NCBI GenBank assembly: GCA_964575335.1
Contig: CAZNPU010000004.1
Span: forward strand, 153,222 to 217,221
From: CAZNPU01 sp964575335
Lineage (GTDB): Bacteria > Planctomycetota > Phycisphaerae > Phycisphaerales > SM1A02
Reading direction: 5' to 3'
Length of the DNA stretch: 64,000 nt
How positions within the stretch are numbered: the first letter of the stretch is position 1; the number at the start of each line of letters is the position of its first letter. The position numbers and the translations under genes were made by a program. Shown piece after piece: positions 52,062 to 60,963 of this stretch. The notes under the pieces were generated by a model. It saw nothing but the letters and a program-made list of their open reading frames with translations, made no database searches and was not told where the DNA came from.

Positions 52062-52697
52062 TCAGTACTCCACATGATCACGGAGGATGTCTCTGCGGAT
52101 GCATCGTCGGCCGACGTAGCGGTCCAGGGCTCGCAATGCCATCAGGCTCCCCATGCCGATGCCGCACGCTGCGATTGCGGTGGCCGCAGCAACGACAGCT
52201 GACGCAGTCTGGTTCTGACCAATCGCATCAACGACGCGAATCGCCATGATCACAAAGGTGATCATTGCCCCGAGCACCAGGACCACAAATCCGACGTACA
52301 CTACATGCAGCAGTATCAGCAGCCACAGGATTTCCACATCGCCTTCGCGGATCATGATGATCGCCAGCATGATCGTCCAGATCAGGATGGTGATGCAAGC
52401 GATAAACGAAACCAGTGAGCCTGTGACGGGGTTGAGGCCGAAGGCGACAGCAAGAAGCAGGCAGATCAGACCGCCGGCACTGATGACCATGGGGGGCCGC
52501 GAAAGCATCTGGTACTGAGAATTTCGGAACCAGTCGATGCGTGCGTGTTTGATGATGTGGTTGATGTCGCAGGTTGTGCCGCACTCAGGGCACTGGATGA
52601 TCGGCCCCCGCAGCCCCACCAGCGAGTAGCCGCAGGCAGGACAAACCAAACCCGCAGTCAGCAGGCTCTCAGCAGTCTGGAGGCGGCGATGGGGCAT
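52062..52697 (-). CDS. Zinc-ribbon membrane protein of unknown function
   Basis: 211 residues. An N-terminal ribbon VCPACGYSLVGLRGPIIQCPECGTTCD (two CxxC pairs around a YSLxGL core) is the form common in planctomycete membrane proteins. Four hydrophobic segments follow: about residues 72-92, 95-118, 125-153 and 170-190. The C-terminus is basic (RYVGRRCIRRDILRDHVEY). Start ATG 52697 (MPHRRLQT) is uncertain; no strong ribosome binding site is present. Function unknown; it probably couples a metal-bound cytoplasmic knuckle to a small membrane bundle. It lies next to repeat copy 2. Confidence 0.65.
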   Translation of the reverse strand: MPHRRLQTAESLLTAGLVCPACGYSLVGLRGPIIQCPECGTTCDINHIIKHARIDWFRNSQYQMLSRPPMVISAGGLICLLLAVAFGLNPVTGSLVSFIACITILIWTIMLAIIMIREGDVEILWLLILLHVVYVGFVVLVLGAMITFVIMAIRVVDAIGQNQTASAVVAAATAIAACGIGMGSLMALRALDRYVGRRCIRRDILRDHVEY

Positions 52698-52705
52698 GGC
52701 TGAAG

Positions 52706-52862
52706 ACACCGCGGAGTACGCGGAGAGGGGAATGGATGGTGAGTGAAATTGCTGTGCAATTGCAGCAATCGACCACTCAGATCATCCACGCTGCGATCGA
52801 TGGCGTCATGCGTTGAGCACTGCTGAAACCTTCATCCCTCCTCCGCGATCTCCGTGGTAAAT
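52706..52862. mobile_element. Decayed inverted-repeat element (copy 2)
   Basis: About 155 bases with left arm ACCGCGGAGTACGCGGAGAG and right arm CTCCTCCGCGATCTCCGTGG. The interior aligns with copy 1 (25156-25322) over its full length, with small gaps. Translated from 52737 the interior reads VSEIAVQLQQSTTQIIHAAI, then DGVMR, a stop, and ALLKPSSLLRDLRG. This again resembles a broken GxxExxY-type N-terminus. A pyrimidine-rich tail (to about 52895) of the CTTCTCCTTGGTCT type follows, as in other copies. Confidence 0.6.
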
Positions 52863-52904
52863 CTGGAAAGCGTCTCCCCTTCTCCTTGGTCTGCGACTCA
52901 CTCA

Positions 52905-53660
52905 CTAATAGTGCAGGTCCTTCACCAGTCCCTGGTAGCGTCGATCAACCGGCATGAGGAACAATGCAATGGATTCGAACAGCCGCTGGGTAATGCGTGC
53001 GAAGGCCGGGTAATGGCGTTCGGTTTGTTCACGCAGTTGTTCGAGCGTCATGCCGGATTCACTGAGCATGGACGGATTGTCCTTGGCCATGCGTTCAATG
53101 GACTCGGCTGTGACTTCGGGGTGGTACTGAAAGCCATACGACCGCAGCCCCATGGCCCAGGCCTGGACCTTGCATTTGGCGGAGCTGGCCAGCAGTCGGG
53201 CACCGGGGGGCAGTTCGCTGACATGATCGCGGTGGGCGTGGAACATGGTGGTGGTCCACCCGATGCCGGTATGGACGATGTCCTCACGTCCAGCAGCGCT
53301 GAGGGTGACATCATGCCAGCCGAATTCAATGCCGCCGACATCCTGCCCCAGCGGCTCGACCCGCCCGCCCAGAGCACGGGCAAGCAACTGGCAGCCCAGA
53401 CACAAACCGACGACGGGCAACTCAGCCTGATGCGCCTGGCGGAGCAGTTCCATCTCCGCAGCAATCCACTCAACAGAGTCGTCATAGGCCGACTGCGGCC
53501 CGCCACAGGAAACAATGCCGTCGACATTGTCCAGATCAGGCGGCACGGGCTGCCCTTCGTGCAGTTTGACCACGTGAAGCGGATAACCGTAATCGCGAAG
53601 GATTTCGCCCAGACGATCGGAACCAGACAAGTCGCTATGTTCAAAAACGAGAATGGCCAT
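52905..53660 (-). CDS. Class I glutamine amidotransferase-like protein
   Basis: 251 residues of the GMP-synthase-like GATase1 family. The nucleophile elbow is GLCLGCQLLARALGG (Cys about residue 93) and the His-Glu pair is in YGFQYHPEVT (about 177). The N-terminus MAILVFEHSDLSGSDRLGEILRDYG matches this family. Such stand-alone proteins often act on peptides or amines rather than as synthase subunits; no synthetase partner lies adjacent. ATG 53660 is the family start; 44 codons upstream are open but run through a dispersed repeat arm. Confidence 0.9.
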   Translation of the reverse strand: MAILVFEHSDLSGSDRLGEILRDYGYPLHVVKLHEGQPVPPDLDNVDGIVSCGGPQSAYDDSVEWIAAEMELLRQAHQAELPVVGLCLGCQLLARALGGRVEPLGQDVGGIEFGWHDVTLSAAGREDIVHTGIGWTTTMFHAHRDHVSELPPGARLLASSAKCKVQAWAMGLRSYGFQYHPEVTAESIERMAKDNPSMLSESGMTLEQLREQTERHYPAFARITQRLFESIALFLMPVDRRYQGLVKDLHY

Positions 53661-53711
53661 GGCTTGGGAAAGTGTAAGGCAGAATGCGGTAAGCAGAAAG
53701 CGGGTGATTGA

Positions 53712-53969
53712 TTTACTGCGGAGAACGCGGAGAACGCGGAGATTGGGGAGAAGGGAAGAGCCTGACGGGTGACAAGGTAAAAAGGGTAACAAGGTACCTG
53801 CTTCCTTCGTCGATCACCTCATCACCTCTGCACCTTGTTTCCCCATCCCCTTATCTTCTCCCTCCGCGCTCTCTGCGTTCTCCGCAGTGAATCTAATCCG
53901 AAAAGCGTCTCCCTGTTCTCCTTGTCTCCTCTCTCTCATCTCCGCGTGCTCCGCGATCTCCGCGGTAAA
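53712..53969. repeat. Composite dispersed repeat region (copy 3 and extra arms)
   Basis: Left arm TTTACTGCGGAGAACGCGGA (53712 on) faces CTCTCTGCGTTCTCCGCAGTG (53869 on). A third arm, CTCCGCGTGCTCCGCGATCT then CCGCGGTAAA, ends near 53969. Between the first two lie GGTGACAAGGTAAAAAGGGT and CACCTTGTTTCCCCATCCCC, a second inverted pair. The right-hand arms read LRALCVLRSE and LRVLRDLRGKPE when translated. It fills the gap between the amidotransferase and methyltransferase genes. Confidence 0.7.
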
Positions 53970-53980
53970 CCTGAATCGTC

Positions 53981-54640
53981 TCACTCCTCATCGTGCCGCA
54001 GCATAATGGTTGCGTCGTGACCATCGAGATAATCTTGGGTGAACGTCACCCGGCTGGTGAGATCGAGCGACCACTCCAGCCAGTTGACGGTGTTGAATCG
54101 CCGGGCCGGCCCGGTTCGATACCTCGCCCAGCGCGTATGGGTTCGATCGGAAAGGAAATTGAAGATCACCCCCTGCGTCGCAGCGTGGTACGCAGCTAAA
54201 ACAACCCGGCGTGCAGTCACCTCGTCCATCGTGTTCAGCATGCCGGAGATGCACACCCAATCCGGCTGCACCTCACGCAACGGCTGCTGATCATGAACCA
54301 GATCCGCCACGCGAAACTCGCACCGCGGCAACTCGCGACGCTCAGCTTCGGCAATCATCTCCGGCATCGCGTCAATGCCCACGTAACGCGAGAACCCCAC
54401 GTTGTGCTTCAACAGATACGCAGCAAAATCGCCCGGCCCGCAACCGGCGTCGAGCACCGTGCAGCCCTCGAAGCCCGCCAGGTTGAGCATCACGTCAAAC
54501 CGCAACTGCTGCGAATCGCGGCTGCTCCATAACGTGGCCAGAAACCCCGGACCAAAACGCTCAACCGCCTCGCGGTACGGCTCAAGATACTTCTTCTTCT
54601 CATCAGCATCAGCAGGAAAGCGGCAATCATTCATGGACAT
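53981..54640 (-). CDS. Class I SAM-dependent methyltransferase
   Basis: 219 residues with SAM motif I VLDAGCGPGDFAAYLL (about residues 64-79), motif II acidic residue in YVGIDAMPEMI, and a motif IV-like DWVCISGMLNTMDE. The rest (VIFNFLSDRTHTRWARYRT, DLTSRVTFTQDYLDGHDATIMLRHDEE) suggests a small-molecule or tRNA-type substrate. ATG 54640 or ATG 54634 could be the start. It is divergent from sppA, with 182 bases between starts. Substrate unknown. Confidence 0.85.
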   Translation of the reverse strand: MSMNDCRFPADADEKKKYLEPYREAVERFGPGFLATLWSSRDSQQLRFDVMLNLAGFEGCTVLDAGCGPGDFAAYLLKHNVGFSRYVGIDAMPEMIAEAERRELPRCEFRVADLVHDQQPLREVQPDWVCISGMLNTMDEVTARRVVLAAYHAATQGVIFNFLSDRTHTRWARYRTGPARRFNTVNWLEWSLDLTSRVTFTQDYLDGHDATIMLRHDEE

Positions 54641-54822
54641 GGGCCATCCAGTCTATGCCGATGAGCGACCCGCCGCCGCATTCGGCCTCAGAGACGGTGT
54701 GAAACGCATCAGACGAAAAAACCAAGTCTGTCAATGCACCTCCCCACCGCGTGTTCTGTGAGTTCACTTCTCTGACATGCTACCATGAGCATACCCCGGT
54801 CCTCTTGTTGCAGGAGTCAGCC

Positions 54823-55947
54823 ATGAGCCAGCACCCCGGAAACCCTGGAAATCCCGGAATCCCCGGAAACCCCGGATCGTCTCCGCTGCCGCCTTCGATC
54901 TCCGCATCGCCAGGTGGCGGCGGCGTGCCGCAGCCGCAGTATGCTGTGCCGCCGCAGGTGGTGTACGTTGCGGCGAAATCCGGCGGCCTCACGCGTGCCA
55001 TCCTCACTATGCTGGGGCTGTTTCTCTTTGCAGGCGTGTTCATCATCGGCCTGACGCTGGGCATTGTGATCATGATCGCCGGTGCGAGCTACGAAAACGT
55101 GGTGCTTCGTGAAACCTACCGCAGCGGTGGGGCCAGCAAGGTGGCGATCATTCCCGTTGAAGGCGTCATCGACGATGCCCAGGCTGAGTTCGTTCACGCT
55201 GCCGTCAAAGACGTGCTCAGCGACAGTTCCATAGCGGCTGTTGTGCTGCGCGTTGATTCTCCCGGCGGCGGGGTGACGGCATCGGATCAGATCTGGTATG
55301 AGGTGAAGCGCATGCAGGACGCTGGGCTTCCCGTTGTGGCGAGCTACGGCAGCGTCGCGGCATCGGGCGGCTATTACGTGTCATGCGCCGCTGACCACAT
55401 CATGGCTGAGGAAACCACCATCACCGGTTCCATTGGTGTGATTGCGCAGATTCTCACCATGGAAGGCCTCATGGACAAAGTGGGCGTGGAACCGGTGACG
55501 CTCGTCGCCACCGGCTCGCCGGAAAAAGACGTGGCCAACAACATGTTCCGCTCATGGAATGACGCGGACAAAGCCAAAATCCGTGCCGTGCTTGACGCTG
55601 CCTACACCACGTTCAACACCCGCGTACGTGACGGCCGCCAGCACGTCATCACCGACGCCAGCCAGATCGATTCGGTCGCCAACGGCTCAATCTACACCGC
55701 TCGCCAGGCTCAGGAAAATGGTCTGATTGATTCAATCGGTTATCTCGATGACGCCATCGCACAGGCCGAGACGCTGGGCAACGTGCCCGCCGGCCGGGCG
55801 ACTGTCATCAGAATCCGCAAGCCCCCGACGCTGTTTGGCGACTTCATGTTCGCTGCCCGACAGCAGCGGCAGCCGCTTGATGCCGATCAGGTGCGTTCGT
55901 TTGTAAACGACCTCGCTTCGCCGCGTGTGATGTATCTGATGCAGTAG
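54823..55947 (+). CDS. Signal peptide peptidase SppA-like (S49) protease
   Basis: 374 residues. A collagen-like NPGNPGIPGNPG and Pro-rich cytoplasmic N-terminus is followed by one membrane helix (about residues 60-85) and an S49 protease domain: VAIIPVEGVIDD, AVVLRVDSPGGGVTASDQIW, then the nucleophile Ser in SYGSVAASGGYYVSCAADHIMAEETTITGSIGVI (about 177). A Lys in SPEKDVANN about 55 residues later fits the general base. It degrades membrane-retained signal peptides or acts as an SppA-type quality-control enzyme. ATG 54823 has AGGAG seven bases upstream. The DUF4159-like gene begins 49 bases after its stop. Confidence 0.9.
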   Translation: MSQHPGNPGNPGIPGNPGSSPLPPSISASPGGGGVPQPQYAVPPQVVYVAAKSGGLTRAILTMLGLFLFAGVFIIGLTLGIVIMIAGASYENVVLRETYRSGGASKVAIIPVEGVIDDAQAEFVHAAVKDVLSDSSIAAVVLRVDSPGGGVTASDQIWYEVKRMQDAGLPVVASYGSVAASGGYYVSCAADHIMAEETTITGSIGVIAQILTMEGLMDKVGVEPVTLVATGSPEKDVANNMFRSWNDADKAKIRAVLDAAYTTFNTRVRDGRQHVITDASQIDSVANGSIYTARQAQENGLIDSIGYLDDAIAQAETLGNVPAGRATVIRIRKPPTLFGDFMFAARQQRQPLDADQVRSFVNDLASPRVMYLMQ

Positions 55948-55996
55948 ACATCAGGCATTGGCCTTGGCATTGGATACGGGGCATTGGTGGTGGCGC

Positions 55997-58480
55997 ATGC
56001 GCATCTCTGCTTTTCACGCCAATTGGATGACGCCCGTCAGCGCAGCGATGTGTCTGTGTCTGTGTCTGTTGCTGTTGCCGGCGTTGTCATCCGAAGCTGC
56101 GGCGCAGCAGGTGCAGCAGGCCGCCATCACACCTGACAGTCTGACTGATGAGCACGTGCAGCAGGCTGTTGCCGCGATCGTTGAGGAGCTGTATGCACGC
56201 AAACATCCTGAGCGCATGTGGGAGCCGGCCCAGGTGCCTGCGGGCGAAAGCAAGCGTCAGGGCGGCGGCTACACTGCGCTGGTGACTTTGGCGATGCTGC
56301 ATGCGGGGCAGTCGTATCAGGAACCGCGTCTGCGTGACGCCATTGAGTATCTGGCTGCATGCGACATGCAGGGCACCTACGCGGTGGCGGTGCGGGCCTG
56401 CGTGTGGGCGAAACTGCCTGCACAGTTTCTGCCGAACCTTGAAGCCGACGTCAAATGGCTGCTTGAAGGCTTCAGCACGAAATCCGCAGGCTGGGATTAT
56501 GTGCAAAACGCCAACACGAACTATCAGGACAATTCCATTCGACAGTTCGGCGCATTGGCGCTGTGGGAAGCGTCCCGCCGCGGCATGAAAATCGACCCGC
56601 GTCTGTGGCGGCAGCTTGAGCAGGCCTTCATCGATGCACAATTGCCGGATGGCGGATGGAACTACAGAGGCGAAGGCCCCGCAACCGGATCGATGACCGC
56701 AGCAGGTCTGGCGACGCTGTTTATCACTCAGGCTGTGCTGCACGCCAACGACATGGCCCGTCTCAGCGCAGCGGCAACCGACAGCCGGCATCAACGCTCG
56801 CTTGAGCGCGGTCTGCAATGGATGCAGCATCGCTTCACGCCGGCGGACAACCCGGGACAAAGCAGTCGTCATTTCTACTATTACCTCTATGGCGTCGAGC
56901 GCGTGGGGCTGGCCAGCGGTTACAAGTATTTCGGCGATCGCGACTGGTTCCGCCAGGGCGCAGCGGAACTGCTCAATCGCCTGTGCCAATGGGACGAAGC
57001 GTCACGCACGTTCACCGTTCATCAAAAAATCGGCGGGCGCAGCAATGCAGCGTCGATTCGCACCGACGATCTGGCATTCGCGCTGCTGTTTCTCAGCCGC
57101 GGCCGCGTGCCGGTGGCGATCAACAAGCTGCAGTTTGACGGCAAGTGGAACAATCGCCCGCGCGATGCAGCCAATCTGACAAGCTGGATTCGCGATCAAA
57201 CAGAAACGGATCTCAACTGGCAGATTGTGAGCATGAATGATGAGCCTGAAACATGGCTTGACGCGCCGCTGCTGTATTTGGCCTCAAGCGAGCCGCTGCC
57301 GTGGGTGCGTGACCTGGGTATAGACGGCCCTCGTTTTGTGCGTGATGCTCGCGAATTCATTCGCCGACGCGCAGCGGGCGAGCTTCCCGAAGATGTATCC
57401 CCGCCACAACGGCCGGACGTGCCCGAACTGCACAAGCTCCGTCGCTATCTGGATGCAGGCGGCATGCTGTTTGCCGTCGCTGAAGGTGCAGGAGCACGCA
57501 ATGTCGCCAGCTCGCTTGAACTTGCCGGGCAACTGATGTACCCGCAGTATCAGTGGCGTACGCTGCCAGCCGATCATCCCGTCTTTACGATTCACACCCA
57601 AATCACCGGCCAGCGTCCGCCGATGCTGCGCGGCTTATCGAACGGTGTGCGTGAATTGATCATCATCGCTCCAGCCGGCGATTTCGCGCAGCACTATCAA
57701 CGTGCTGACGCACGCACCACAATGCCGTTTGATCTCGGCATGAACGTGTATCTTTACGCCTCCGAACTCAATCGGCCCCGGCCGCGGCTGGCCCAGCACG
57801 CCATTGATGATGTCCGCAGCATCGCGCCGTCCGACGCCCCCACCGCCACAATCGTCCGCGCGCTGCACGAAGGCAACTGGAAACCCGAACCGCAGGCGCT
57901 CAATGTTTTTGCTTCCTGGCTGGCTAAGCAGCGCAGCATCAATGTGCGAATCGTCGACCACCCGCTGTCGCTCATTCACGAGCTTGATCCGCAGCCTGAT
58001 CTTGTCATCGTCAGCGGGATTGATGCGCATTCATTTTCATCGCAGCAGATCGACGCGATCAACCGGCATGTTCAAGCAGGCGGCATGATTCTCTTTGAAA
58101 CGCCCGGCGGATGCGGCGCATTCACGCAGTCAGCTGAGCAGATGGCTCTGGAACTGTTCGGGCAGCCAATTGAATCGCTTCACCATCACCCGCTTCTCAC
58201 CGCAGAACATATCGACGGCGCACGCGATCTGACGCGTGTGGAGTATCGCCCTTATTCGATGGAGCATTTCGGATCGCGCGAAACTGTGCCGCGTCTGCGC
58301 GGCATGTTGATGGACGACGGCAAGCATCCGCGCGTGCTGTTCAGCCGCGAGGACATCTCCAACGCGCTGCTCAACCAACCGCGCTGGGGAATCAGCGGCT
58401 ACGCACCTCAATCCGCCCGTGATCTGCTGGAAAATATCGTGCAGTATGCGATGCAGCTGCGCAAAGCGGCATCACCGTGA
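55997..58480 (+). CDS. DUF4159-type protein with squalene-cyclase-like repeats
   Basis: 827 residues. A signal peptide (MRISAFHANWM, hydrophobic CLCLCLLLLPALSS, cleavage near EAAAQQ) is followed by a 330-residue alpha-toroid-like region whose repeats (GGYTALVTLAMLHAG, NSIRQFGALALWEASRRG, LPDGGWNYRGEG, TAAGLATLFITQ, SIRTDDLAFALLFLSRG) resemble prenyltransferase/squalene oxidase repeats. From about 460 a DUF4159-like domain (PELHKLRRYLDAGGMLFAVAEG, PPMLRGLSNGVRELIIIAPAG) and a second similar glutamine-amidotransferase-like half (IDAINRHVQAGGMILFETPGGCG) follow. Common in planctomycetes; role unknown, secreted. Its last 9 bases overlap recQ tail to tail. ATG 55997 is chosen over a TTG at 55958. 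Confidence 0.75.
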   Translation: MRISAFHANWMTPVSAAMCLCLCLLLLPALSSEAAAQQVQQAAITPDSLTDEHVQQAVAAIVEELYARKHPERMWEPAQVPAGESKRQGGGYTALVTLAMLHAGQSYQEPRLRDAIEYLAACDMQGTYAVAVRACVWAKLPAQFLPNLEADVKWLLEGFSTKSAGWDYVQNANTNYQDNSIRQFGALALWEASRRGMKIDPRLWRQLEQAFIDAQLPDGGWNYRGEGPATGSMTAAGLATLFITQAVLHANDMARLSAAATDSRHQRSLERGLQWMQHRFTPADNPGQSSRHFYYYLYGVERVGLASGYKYFGDRDWFRQGAAELLNRLCQWDEASRTFTVHQKIGGRSNAASIRTDDLAFALLFLSRGRVPVAINKLQFDGKWNNRPRDAANLTSWIRDQTETDLNWQIVSMNDEPETWLDAPLLYLASSEPLPWVRDLGIDGPRFVRDAREFIRRRAAGELPEDVSPPQRPDVPELHKLRRYLDAGGMLFAVAEGAGARNVASSLELAGQLMYPQYQWRTLPADHPVFTIHTQITGQRPPMLRGLSNGVRELIIIAPAGDFAQHYQRADARTTMPFDLGMNVYLYASELNRPRPRLAQHAIDDVRSIAPSDAPTATIVRALHEGNWKPEPQALNVFASWLAKQRSINVRIVDHPLSLIHELDPQPDLVIVSGIDAHSFSSQQIDAINRHVQAGGMILFETPGGCGAFTQSAEQMALELFGQPIESLHHHPLLTAEHIDGARDLTRVEYRPYSMEHFGSRETVPRLRGMLMDDGKHPRVLFSREDISNALLNQPRWGISGYAPQSARDLLENIVQYAMQLRKAASP

Positions 58481-60697
58481 CCCTACCGCCCGCGCATGTG
58501 TCAGCACAATGCGAATGGTTTCGTATGACACTGTGCCATTTAACTTTTCGAATAAAGGCGTCAGGCGTCCATCTTCAGAATCGCTAGCTGTGTCCAGCAC
58601 GCGCTGATACGTCGCAGCATCCACCCAGCATGAAACATCATCGGGCTTGCGCGCCTCGATGAAATCGAGCAGATACTTCACGGCTGTGCTCGCAGCTCTG
58701 CCGGTCTGCGCCACCACCTCCACAATTGAATGTCCCTTTTCGAAAAGCGCAAAAGCCTTTTCTTTCGCAGCGTTCGGCCGACCGGGCATCACGATCGCCG
58801 TTGTCGCCTGAGAACCAGCCCACTGGTCCATGGTCAGATCGTGCGATTGACAATATGCGGCAATCGCCTGCAGGAACCGCTCGCCGAAATCTGCAAGTTT
58901 CTGATCGCCGATGCCGCGCACGCGCCGCAGCGATTCGAGCGTGCTCGGCCGCACGCGGGCCAGCTCGCGCAGCGAAGCGTCGCCAAAGATCACAAACGCC
59001 GGCACGCCGCGCTCAAGTGCGATGCTCCTGCGCAATTCGCGCAATTTCTCAAACAGGCCGCGATCCACACCTTCCCACGATTCAGCTTCCACGCGCGTCT
59101 TGCGCACCGATCCGCCGGAAGGATTGATCAGATGCACCGTGCGCTTGCTGCGCAGCACCTCGATTGAGGCGTTGTTGAGCTGCAGAATCGGCCGATCGCC
59201 CGGCGTGCGCGACAGCAACTCCTGATCAATCAACTGATAAATCAGATTCGTCAGCGTTTTCTTGGGCATGTCGCGCAGCAAGCCGTACGTACTCAACTGA
59301 TCGTGGCCGCATTTGCGAATCATCTCGGTGTTGGCGCCCTGCAGCACATCAACAACGTGCCCCACGCCGAAGCGCTGCTCCACGCGAGCCACGCACGAGA
59401 GAATCTTCTGCGCAAGAACCGTTGAATCGCGCATGCTTTCGATCTCGCCCAGACACACATCGCACGCCCCGCAGCTGGGTTTGTCGTAGTCCTGCCCGAA
59501 ATACCGCGACAGCGCGCGGTGCCGGCACGCTGCGCCGTTGCATAGCCGCTTCATGTGATCGAGCAGTTCCAACTGCGCCGCGATTGCTGCGTCGCGCGCT
59601 TCGGGGTCGGCGATTTTCTCTGCGCTCAGCAGAATCAGACTCTCCCACCGCATCACGTCGGCTGCTGAGTAAAACATGACGCACTCAGCTTCAAGGCCGT
59701 CACGTCCGGCGCGGCCGGTTTCCTGCTGATAATGCTCGACTGTTTTGGGCATCGCTGCATGCACCACGCAGCGAACGTTGCTGCGATCAATGCCCATGCC
59801 GAAGGCCACCGTCGCCACCACCACGTCGAGTTGCTCTTCCGCAAACGCTTCCTGTGTGCGGGCGCGCTGATCCTTGTCCATGCCTGCGTGATACGCCGCC
59901 GCCTTCACGCCGTTGGCTCTCAGCGCCTCGGCCATGTATTCGGTGTCCTTACGGCTGATGCAGTACACGATCACCGCTTCGTGCTGATGACGTCGCACCA
60001 CTTCGAGCGTTTGCGCTTCCACCTGCACCTTGGGCACAATGCGATACACCAGATTCGGCCGATCAAATCGTCCAACCAGAATGTTGGGATTCTCCAGCCG
60101 CAACTGCTGCACGATGTCATCGCGGACGCGCGGCGTGGCGGTCGCGGTGTACGCATGCACGCTGGCCTGCGGGAAGCGGTCTTTCAATGTGGCAAGCTGG
60201 CGGTATTCGGGGCGAAAATCGTGGCCCCACTGGCTGATGCAGTGCGCTTCATCAATGTGAAACGCCCGCACCTTCACGTTGCCGATCACCTGCATGAAGT
60301 ACGAGGTAAGCAGCCGCTCGGGCGCGACGAACACAAGCTGATATTCCCTGCGCGCAATGCCGCGCTCGATCTCGCGTCGTTGAGCTTCGCTCATTCCGCT
60401 GTGCAGCGCAGCAGCCCGGTAGCCGTTGGCAACCAGGCCGTCCACCTGATCTTTCATCAGCGAAATCAGCGGCGAGACGACAATGTCGCATCGATTCGCC
60501 ACAACCGGCGGAACCTGATAGCACAGGCTTTTTCCCCCACCAGTTGGCAAGACAACCAGACTGTCGCACCGCTCAATACCCGCGCGAATCGCCTCAGCCT
60601 GCAGCGGGCGCAGCGAATCGTATCCCCAGAACCGCTTGACCGTTTCGAGGATGCGCTGCGTGATTTGTTCGGTGGTTGGCGCGGACGGCATCGCCAT
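58472..60697 (-). CDS. recQ: ATP-dependent DNA helicase RecQ
   Basis: 741 residues, 3'-5' DNA helicase of recombination and repair. Helicase motifs: LRPLQAEAI (Q/0), LPTGGGKSLCYQVP (I), VVSPLISLMKDQV (Ia), FHIDEAHCISQWGHDFRPEYR (II, DEAH plus aromatic-rich loop), YTATATPRV (III), VATVAFGMGIDRSNVRCVVHAAMP (V) and YQQETGRAGRDG (VI). The RecQ-Ct zinc site (C-RHRALSRYF..C-GACDVC) and winged helix follow, then an HRDC domain (LRELRRSIALERGVPAFVIFGDASLRELARVRP) and a C-terminal helix-turn-helix segment (AFALFEKGHSIVEVVAQTGRAASTAVKYLLDFI). The architecture is complete. Confidence 0.97.
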   Translation of the reverse strand: MAMPSAPTTEQITQRILETVKRFWGYDSLRPLQAEAIRAGIERCDSLVVLPTGGGKSLCYQVPPVVANRCDIVVSPLISLMKDQVDGLVANGYRAAALHSGMSEAQRREIERGIARREYQLVFVAPERLLTSYFMQVIGNVKVRAFHIDEAHCISQWGHDFRPEYRQLATLKDRFPQASVHAYTATATPRVRDDIVQQLRLENPNILVGRFDRPNLVYRIVPKVQVEAQTLEVVRRHQHEAVIVYCISRKDTEYMAEALRANGVKAAAYHAGMDKDQRARTQEAFAEEQLDVVVATVAFGMGIDRSNVRCVVHAAMPKTVEHYQQETGRAGRDGLEAECVMFYSAADVMRWESLILLSAEKIADPEARDAAIAAQLELLDHMKRLCNGAACRHRALSRYFGQDYDKPSCGACDVCLGEIESMRDSTVLAQKILSCVARVEQRFGVGHVVDVLQGANTEMIRKCGHDQLSTYGLLRDMPKKTLTNLIYQLIDQELLSRTPGDRPILQLNNASIEVLRSKRTVHLINPSGGSVRKTRVEAESWEGVDRGLFEKLRELRRSIALERGVPAFVIFGDASLRELARVRPSTLESLRRVRGIGDQKLADFGERFLQAIAAYCQSHDLTMDQWAGSQATTAIVMPGRPNAAKEKAFALFEKGHSIVEVVAQTGRAASTAVKYLLDFIEARKPDDVSCWVDAATYQRVLDTASDSEDGRLTPLFEKLNGTVSYETIRIVLTHARAVGSR

Positions 60698-60963
60698 GCC
60701 GCGACAGTGTATCGCATTTCACATGCATGCGAGCGATCGCTGCAGTGCGAACAAGCGTCAATTCAGAAAGAGCATTGATCCAACTGCCTGCGGCCAACCG
60801 TGGGGATGGATGCAGCAGGTCAAGAAGAAGTCGATTCACAGACAACCATCGCCGCGCAGCAATGCAGCGCAGCGTCATGTGCTCACTGTCTGCATTTCTT
60901 CGCAGCGCATGCACCACGGTGCGCAGCAGGTCACTGCATTCATTGACAACAGTTGTTTGACTT

